Assembly (NCBI GenBank): GCA_017474705.1
Contig: JAFVHC010000021.1
Span: 1 to 7,369, forward strand
Length of the DNA stretch: 7,369 bases
Direction of reading: 5' to 3'
DNA from: Bacillota bacterium
GTDB taxonomy: Bacteria; Bacillota; Clostridia; Lachnospirales; Bianqueaceae
Below the pieces are notes generated by a model. It was given only the letters and a program-made list of their open reading frames with translations. It made no database searches and had not been told where the DNA came from. Shown in pieces: positions 1 to 4,570 of the stretch. How positions within the stretch are numbered: the first letter of the stretch is position 1; each line of letters opens with the position of its first letter. Position numbers and translations under genes: made by a program.

Positions 1-479
1 CCGGTGTCCAAGGGATCAAACTGCAACTGTTGCATGTGCTTAAGGACACAGATCTGGCAAAAGAATATGCCGAAGGGAAAGTGCCCGTGATGGATCTTGA
101 GACCTATACGGATCTGGTCGCGGACTGTGTGGCCTTGATCGGTGACAAGCTGACGATCCATCGTCTGACAGGTGATGGAAGCCGCCGTTCGCTCATCGCC
201 CCGCTGTGGAGCACGGATAAGAAACGGGTGCTGAATACGATCCGTCGCAAGATCCGGGAGCAGGGTTGTGGGCAAAGAAATCCCCGGGAAAGGATCCCGG
301 GGCCAAAGATCAAGAATTCAGGACGGCTTCGATCTCTTCAATACTGCGCGGAATATGGCGGGAAAGGTTCTCACAGCCATCTGCAGTCACAAGGCAGTTG
401 TCCTCCAGACGGAAGCCGATGCCCCATTCCTCGACATATACGCCGATATCCACGCAGAAAACCATGCCGGGCTGGATGA
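1..479 (+). CDS. Radical SAM protein, YhcC/TIGR01212 type, C-terminal part (5' end outside window)
   Basis: The gene is cut by the left edge; codons are in phase from base 3. The first ~90 residues match my recollection of the C-terminal end of the TIGR01212/YhcC radical SAM family: GIKLQLLHVLKDTDLA, then a MDLETY segment, then IHRLTGDG and IAPLWS followed by a VLNTIRRKI helix. The radical SAM core with its CxxxCxxC cluster motif would lie upstream and is not visible, so the family call rests on the tail alone. The exact reaction is not known to me; the family is related to Elp3-like radical SAM enzymes. Homologues normally end shortly after the VLNTI helix, near base 280. Here no forward frame has a stop there: this frame stays open to TGA at 477-479, adding about 65 residues rich in Arg, Pro, Gly and Ser that are antisense to the peptidase gene. 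That tail is probably not conserved protein; a lost stop codon is the likeliest explanation. Confidence 0.8.
   Translation, partial: GVQGIKLQLLHVLKDTDLAKEYAEGKVPVMDLETYTDLVADCVALIGDKLTIHRLTGDGSRRSLIAPLWSTDKKRVLNTIRRKIREQGCGQRNPRERIPGPKIKNSGRLRSLQYCAEYGGKGSHSHLQSQGSCPPDGSRCPIPRHIRRYPRRKPCRAG
274..302 (-). terminator. Intrinsic terminator of the M24 peptidase gene
   Basis: A perfect 7-bp GC stem (CCCCGGG at 282-288 pairs with CCCGGGG at 296-302, 7-nt loop) starts 7 nt beyond the peptidase stop codon. On the minus strand it is followed by a T-rich stretch (ATTTCTTTG, 281-273). On the plus strand the hairpin is followed by CCAAAGATC, which is not T-rich, so it should act mainly on leftward transcripts. 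The run-on reading frame of the converging radical SAM gene passes through it. Confidence 0.7.
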
Positions 480-1566
480 TGAGGTCCGGCCGATAGTCGA
501 CGATATCATGGACGTCGTATCCGATGTGGTGCGAGCCGCCGTGCCACATATATTTGCCGATTTCATCATAAGAATCCAGCAAGCCGATGTTCTTCAATTG
601 TTCAAAGTTGTACTTGCGGGCTGTCAGGTCTACGTCGCCCATGCGCATTCCGGGTTTGATGACGCTGAACATATAGTTGGATGTATTATAAACGCAAGTA
701 TACAAGGCACGCTGACGCTCGTTGAAATGTCCGTTGACCGGCCAACCGCGGGACACATCGGAGATCATGCCATCCCAGGTCGCCCCGACGTCATTGAGGA
801 CCATATCCCCATCCTGCGTCGTGCCGGTATAAGCGTAGTAGTGGATGCAGAAGTTGTTTTCCCCGGCGGAGATGATGGAGGGGAAACCGGGCGTAAGGAC
901 GCCGCGCTGCGCCAGAGCATAGTCATATTCGGCTTTTAACTGATATTCTGTGATGCCGGGTCTTGCTGCTTTCATCATGGCGATGATGCCGTCGCGGGTG
1001 ATATCTTCTGAGATGCGCAAGGCGTCGATCTCACAAGGCGCTTTGATGGTGCGCTGCCTGCGCAGCTGCGGACGGAGAGAATGGATCCTGAGTGCAGGAT
1101 ACTGTGCCTCGCTTTTGCGGGCAAATCGATAGGCATCGTTGTCCTGCTCGGTCGGGACAAGCTTGCCCAGATCCAGATACAAGTGTTCCGCTTTTGCGGC
1201 TGCCTTATGGAAGTCAGTATCAAAATCCGCTAAATAACGGATCGCTTCGATGCCGGAGATCTCTGTGGCTTCCGCGGGTTTGACACGGCGGCCGGTCCAG
1301 CGTTCCTTCAGAACATCGGGCGGCAGGATGTACAATGCTTCAGTCGTATCGCCTGCAGCATCTTTTTCCGCCATCAGGATGAAGCCTTCGCTTGCATCTT
1401 TGAGACCGGTCAGGTACACAAAGTTGCGTTCAGCGAAGTAAGGATAATTCTCATCGCCGGTCTTGAGCGGAGCATGACCGGCAAAGATCAATGCGATCGA
1501 TTTGTTTTCCAGAGAAGTATACATGGTTTCTCTGTTTTGTGCATGAAAAGAAGCTAACATGATCAT
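310..1566 (-). CDS. Aminopeptidase P family (M24B) metallopeptidase
   Basis: This 418-residue protein is likely a cytoplasmic, dinuclear-metal Xaa-Pro aminopeptidase that removes an N-terminal residue preceding proline and helps recycle proline-containing peptides. Residues ~1-130 form the aminopeptidase P N-terminal domain (ENYPYFAERNFVYLTGL is typical). Residues ~180-415 are the pita-bread catalytic domain. Metal ligands by family pattern are Asp259 (LNDVGA), Asp270 (ISDVSRGWPV), His346 (HGGSHHIG), position 373 and Glu388 (FRLEDN). His242 and His353 are the usual substrate-site histidines. Position 373 is odd: most members have Glu in VEPGxY, but here it is Asp in VDIGVY. Length is normal. 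The start is ATG at 1566 or ATG at 1560; an AAAGAAAGG ribosome site (1571-1579) lies 4 or 10 nt upstream of them, so neither spacing is decisive. The gene is divergent from the GH127 gene and converges on the radical SAM gene. Specificity for Xaa-Pro is inferred from family only. Confidence 0.9.
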   Translation of the reverse strand: MIMLASFHAQNRETMYTSLENKSIALIFAGHAPLKTGDENYPYFAERNFVYLTGLKDASEGFILMAEKDAAGDTTEALYILPPDVLKERWTGRRVKPAEATEISGIEAIRYLADFDTDFHKAAAKAEHLYLDLGKLVPTEQDNDAYRFARKSEAQYPALRIHSLRPQLRRQRTIKAPCEIDALRISEDITRDGIIAMMKAARPGITEYQLKAEYDYALAQRGVLTPGFPSIISAGENNFCIHYYAYTGTTQDGDMVLNDVGATWDGMISDVSRGWPVNGHFNERQRALYTCVYNTSNYMFSVIKPGMRMGDVDLTARKYNFEQLKNIGLLDSYDEIGKYMWHGGSHHIGYDVHDIVDYRPDLIIQPGMVFCVDIGVYVEEWGIGFRLEDNCLVTADGCENLSRHIPRSIEEIEAVLNS

Positions 1567-1575
1567 CAGGCCTTT

Positions 1576-1592
1576 CTTTGGTTGTTACAAAG
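1576..1592. promoter_or_regulatory. Possible operator: short inverted repeat in divergent intergenic region
   Basis: CTTTG (1576-1580) and CAAAG (1588-1592) form a 5-bp inverted repeat around GTTGTTA; a nested TTGTTACAA (1582-1590) is also symmetric. It lies between the peptidase start codon and its candidate -10 box, and upstream of the GH127 gene, where a sugar-responsive repressor could act. No regulator gene is in the window, and such short repeats occur by chance. Confidence 0.2.
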
Positions 1593-1599
1593 CTCCTGT

Positions 1600-1608
1600 A
1601 TCATAGCA
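1600..1608 (-). promoter_or_regulatory. Candidate extended -10 promoter for the M24 peptidase
   Basis: On the minus strand the intergenic region reads TGCTATGAT. This is a -10 box with one mismatch to TATAAT, preceded by the TGn extension that allows weak or absent -35 boxes. No good -35 is seen 16-18 bp upstream, where a T-run lies. The predicted start near 1593 leaves a leader of about 27 nt that contains the ribosome site. Confidence 0.5.
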
Positions 1609-1639
1609 CAGTACCACAAAAAAGAAAAGGAACAGTTGT

Positions 1640-3820
1640 ATGAAATCTTTGTCAAAAGCGGAACGGGATGCGGCATCTGTATACCTGGGCAATCTGAATA
1701 CGGTGGAATTCGATCTGATGCTGCCGATCACAGGTGCACTGGGGTCAAAGATCACATGGAAGTCTTCAGATCCACGATATCTGACTGCGGAAGGTAAGGT
1801 CCACCGACCGCCCTTTGGGACCGGCGCGCGGGATATCCTGCTGGAAGCGATGTTCGATGATGGGACGGAAGTATTGAGTCGCTCCTGGACCGTACATATC
1901 CTGGAGGCCAAGAACGATATTCGGATCCGAAACGTCATAACTCCGGAGCAGTCCTATGTGTGCGGAACGTTGGTTTGTCTGCCTTATGCACTGCCGGTGG
2001 AGACGGAAGAGGGTGACGTGCGCATGCAGGACGTCATCTGGGACGCAGGGGCTTTGCGCACGTACAAGGTGGTCGGTCCATTATGCGAGACCGGTCATAT
2101 CGCAGGTACAGAAGTGCCGGTACGGCTGCAGATCCAGGTGATACAGCCGCAAGAGACTGCACCTGTCTCGGCACCGGTTTTGCAGGCGGTGCCGTTAAGC
2201 GATGTGCGCCTTTCGGAAGGAACACCGTTTTATGAAGCCGCTGCCCGCATGCAGACATATCTTCTATCGCAGGATGTGGATCGGTTATTGTATAGCTTCC
2301 GGACGGCTGCCGGACTGGATACATGCGGCGCATCACCTATGATCGGTTGGGACAGTCCTCAATGCTTGCTGCGTGGCCATACGACCGGTCATTACCTAAG
2401 TGCCATAGCACTGGCCTATGCCTCCACCGGGGATGTTCGCCTGCGAGACAGAGCGGTGTATCTTGTCCAGGCGTTGGCTGAATGCCAGGATGCTTTCTCT
2501 GGCAAGGAGGGCTTTCACGCAGGCTTTTTGAGTGCATATTCGGAAGAACAGTTCGATCTTCTGGAGCAGATGGTACGGTATCCGAAGATCTGGGCGCCGT
2601 ACTATACACTGCATAAGATCCTGTCCGGTCTTTTGGACGCGTATGAATGGGTGGACCTTCCTCTTGCGCTGGAGGTCGCAAAGCGGCTGGGCCTCTGGAC
2701 GTTCGATCGCCTGATCCGCCTGGCTCCTGACCAACGCAAACGCATGTGGAGTCTGTATATTGCAGGCGAGTATGGCGGTATGAACGAGGCGTTGGCACGA
2801 CTGTATCTATTGACCCGGGATGAACGCTATCTGACAGCAGCCCGTCTGTTTGACAATGACAAACTTCTGATACCGTTGTATGCCGGGATCGATGCGTTGT
2901 CCGGCATGCATGCCAACCAGCACATCCCGCAGATGATCGGTGCCGACAAGTTATATGAGGCGACGGGAGAGACGTGCTATGAGACCGCTGCCAAGCGATT
3001 CTGGCAGGCGGCTGTGGAACACCATGCGTATGCGATCGGCGGCGTAGGTGAAGGTGAGATGTTCCGCCGGGCCGACTGGATCTACCGTTCAGTCGGAGAA
3101 AAAACAGCGGAAAGCTGCGCATCCTACAACATGCTGAAGCTGACGATGGCACTGTACCTGCGGCAGGCAGAACCGTTATACATGGAGTACTATGAGCGGA
3201 CGTTGTTCAATCATATTTTGGCCGCGGGCGAGAAGAGTGCATCCGGTCGGACCACCTATTTCATGCCCCTGCGCGGTGGATTCCGTAAAACCTTCGAAGA
3301 TGAGAATTCCTGCTGTCATGGGACGGGGATGGAAAGCTCCTTCCTTTTCGGTGTGATGATCTATAGCAGGACGGGAGATACGGTCCGGGTCGAGCAATGG
3401 ATCGATAGTACGCTGCAGCCGGAGGGATTGGATATCTGCACTGAGTGGATGGAGGACCGACTTCGCCTGCATGTGCGCTTCACAAAAGAGTTCCGTAAAA
3501 CGCTCCTGGTACGTGTGCCGGATGCGCCGTATCAAATCTTCCATGGCCCGTTTGCCGCGGGCGAAAGTATCATCGCGGAAAGATCGTTGGCCGTGTCGTT
3601 TGAACCGGCACCAGATGATATGGATCTGGGCGTGCTCAAGTACGGGCCCTACATCCTTGCAGCACTCTCGGATGAGACGGAACCCGTATGTATCCACCTT
3701 GAAAAACTGCAAAAAGAGAAGGGGTGCTTGGTTTGGTCGGACGGTCGTTATACTCTGATCCCTTTGGCCGAAGTCACCGATGCACCATATCATGTATATA
3801 TGCGGGTAAAAGGCGCGTAA
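1640..3820 (+). CDS. Beta-L-arabinofuranosidase, GH127 family (DUF1680), with N-terminal Ig-like domains
   Basis: This 726-residue enzyme likely removes terminal beta-L-arabinofuranose from arabino-oligosaccharides or hydroxyproline-linked arabinosides. Residues ~10-90 look like an atrophied bacterial Ig domain (LMLPITGALGSKITWKSSD, then AEGKV and an R-W-T-V end strand). Residues ~105-170 look like a group-4 bacterial Ig domain (ViWD, GTEVPVRLQIQV). The (alpha/alpha)6 catalytic domain starts near 188 (VRLSEGTPFYEA) and includes LRGHTTGHYLSA and YYTLHKILSGLLDA. Comparison with Bifidobacterium longum HypBA1 (acid/base Glu322, zinc ligands Glu338, Cys340, Cys417, Cys418, with Cys417 the nucleophile) gives Glu473 (GEMF), Glu491 and Cys493 (AESCAS), and Cys558-Cys559 (NSCCHGTG) here, so the active site appears complete. 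A C-terminal beta-sandwich follows. There is no signal peptide, so the enzyme should be cytoplasmic. The start ATG has AAAAGGAA (1625-1632) 7 nt upstream. The related GH146 family is an alternative assignment. Confidence 0.92.
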   Translation: MKSLSKAERDAASVYLGNLNTVEFDLMLPITGALGSKITWKSSDPRYLTAEGKVHRPPFGTGARDILLEAMFDDGTEVLSRSWTVHILEAKNDIRIRNVITPEQSYVCGTLVCLPYALPVETEEGDVRMQDVIWDAGALRTYKVVGPLCETGHIAGTEVPVRLQIQVIQPQETAPVSAPVLQAVPLSDVRLSEGTPFYEAAARMQTYLLSQDVDRLLYSFRTAAGLDTCGASPMIGWDSPQCLLRGHTTGHYLSAIALAYASTGDVRLRDRAVYLVQALAECQDAFSGKEGFHAGFLSAYSEEQFDLLEQMVRYPKIWAPYYTLHKILSGLLDAYEWVDLPLALEVAKRLGLWTFDRLIRLAPDQRKRMWSLYIAGEYGGMNEALARLYLLTRDERYLTAARLFDNDKLLIPLYAGIDALSGMHANQHIPQMIGADKLYEATGETCYETAAKRFWQAAVEHHAYAIGGVGEGEMFRRADWIYRSVGEKTAESCASYNMLKLTMALYLRQAEPLYMEYYERTLFNHILAAGEKSASGRTTYFMPLRGGFRKTFEDENSCCHGTGMESSFLFGVMIYSRTGDTVRVEQWIDSTLQPEGLDICTEWMEDRLRLHVRFTKEFRKTLLVRVPDAPYQIFHGPFAAGESIIAERSLAVSFEPAPDDMDLGVLKYGPYILAALSDETEPVCIHLEKLQKEKGCLVWSDGRYTLIPLAEVTDAPYHVYMRVKGA

Positions 3821-3842
3821 GTATTGTAATTACGCGCCTTTT
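3808..3842 (+). terminator. Intrinsic terminator after the GH127 gene
   Basis: A perfect 13-bp inverted repeat pairs AAAAGGCGCGTAA (3808-3820) with TTACGCGCCTTTT (3830-3842) around a 9-nt loop. The GC core and 3' TTTT are those of a Rho-independent terminator. The GH127 stop codon TAA (3818-3820) is inside the left arm. The A-rich left arm also gives a T-run on the other strand, so it could work in both directions, although no leftward gene uses it here. Confidence 0.85.
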
Positions 3843-3852
3843 GTGCTATTAT
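3824..3852 (+). promoter_or_regulatory. Sigma-A-type promoter for the metallophosphoesterase (and possibly GH2) transcript
   Basis: The -35 is TTGTAA (3824-3829, 4 of 6 matches to TTGACA). The spacer is exactly 17 bp. The -10 is TATTAT (3847-3852, 5 of 6 matches) with a TGC extension at 3844-3846. The expected start is near 3859, giving a leader of about 34 nt. The -35 box is inside the loop of the preceding terminator. Confidence 0.65.
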
Positions 3853-3879
3853 AAATTATGTATTGTCTACTTGTTCGAA

Positions 3880-3895
3880 AGGGGGAAGGCCAGTG
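3880..3895 (+). promoter_or_regulatory. Ribosome binding site and GTG start of the metallophosphoesterase
   Basis: AGGGGG (3880-3885) stands 7 nt before GTG at 3893-3895. This decides the start: the protein then begins MQILLLADVES, with the first beta strand directly at the N-terminus as is normal for this family. A TTG at 3863 is also in frame but would add ten residues (MSTCSKGGRP) encoded by the ribosome site itself. Confidence 0.75.
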
Positions 3896-4570
3896 CAGAT
3901 CCTGCTGTTAGCCGATGTGGAATCGGAGTATTTATGGGATCATTTCGAGAAGGAAAAGCTCGAAGGAATCGACTTGATCCTTGCCTGTGGCGATTTAAAG
4001 GCGGATTATCTGTCCTTCCTGGCTACGCTTGCCACGGTGCCGATCTTGTATGTGCGCGGCAACCATGACGGACACTATGCTGTCAAACCACCCGGCGGGT
4101 GCGATTGCATCGAGGACCAGATCGTCAGTTTCAGAGGTGTGCGCATCATGGGCCTGGGCGGCAGCTACCGGTATCGCCCGGATGAGCAGAACATGTATAC
4201 GGAAAAGGAAATGGCCCGCAGGATCCGTAAGCGTGCTTTTGCCCTCTGGCGTGCCAAGGGTGTGGATATCCTTCTGACCCATGCGCCTGCGCATGGAGTC
4301 TGAGATGCCAACGATCTGGCGCATCGCGGTTTCGACTGTTTCCTGGCTTTTATCGATAAGTATCATCCTAAGTATCTCATCCATGGCCACGTGCATGCGA
4401 ACTACAGCCGCCATTTCGTGCGGGAGCGTGTTTATGGAAATACAAAGGTCATCAATGCATATGAAAGGTACCTGATCACGGTGCCGGAGCCCAATCCTGA
4501 ACAGAACCGTCTGGTATGGATCACCCACAGGAAAGAAGAGGACGACGATGAATTTACAAGACTTTTTTAA
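3893..4570 (+). pseudogene. Metallophosphoesterase (calcineurin-like), interrupted by an in-frame TGA
   Basis: Read through the TGA at codon 137, this frame encodes about 225 residues of a small calcineurin-like phosphoesterase. Family metal-site motifs are ADVE (Asp8, Glu10; usually Asp-x-His), CGD (Asp34), GNHD (Asn57, His58), THAP (His130) and, after the stop, HGHVH (His164, His166, His168). The stop falls between the fifth and sixth motifs, so the 136-residue product lacks the final metal ligands and should be inactive. The 88 codons after the TGA remain open and conserved in style (DLAHRGFDCFLAFIDKYHPKY) until TAA at 4568-4570, which points to a recent nonsense change, a sequencing error or readthrough rather than long decay. 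No in-frame restart with a ribosome site is seen. The substrate is unknown. The frame overlaps the GH2 start by 23 nt, so the two were probably co-transcribed. Confidence 0.8.
4301..4303 (+). other. In-frame TGA inside the metallophosphoesterase frame
   Basis: The codon context is GTC TGA GAT within THAPAHGV*DANDLAHRGF. As far as I recall, homologues carry His, Asn or Gly before this Asp. A single change from GGA would give the stop. The reading frame is identical on both sides, so this is a substitution and not a frameshift. Confidence 0.9.

Noticed and set aside
268..939. 223-codon plus-strand frame opposite the M24 peptidase
   Set aside because: It is codon-aligned with the peptidase on the other strand and resembles a reverse-complement shadow. 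It has no supporting homology; the peptidase carries all metal-site motifs.
2337..3152. 271-codon minus-strand frame inside the GH127 gene
   Set aside because: The composition is Ser/Arg/Pro/His-rich with no family features; it is the shadow of a well-supported GH127 gene.
3863..3892. TTG at 3863 as the phosphoesterase start
   Set aside because: It would translate the strong AGGGGG ribosome site and lies almost at the predicted transcription start; GTG at 3893 has ideal spacing and a normal N-terminus.
4301..4330. Possible selenocysteine site: a hairpin (GATGCCA pairing with TGGC-ATC, 2-nt bulge) directly after the TGA
   Set aside because: The loop (ACGATC) lacks the features of a bacterial SECIS loop, the stem is short, and homologues as I recall them do not have Cys at this position. 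The bases also encode conserved residues, so the pairing is probably chance.
3893..4570. Alternative genetic code with TGA as Gly or Trp
   Set aside because: More than 2,000 codons in the three large genes contain no in-frame TGA, TGG encodes Trp, and the peptidase ends at TGA at the expected length directly before a terminator.
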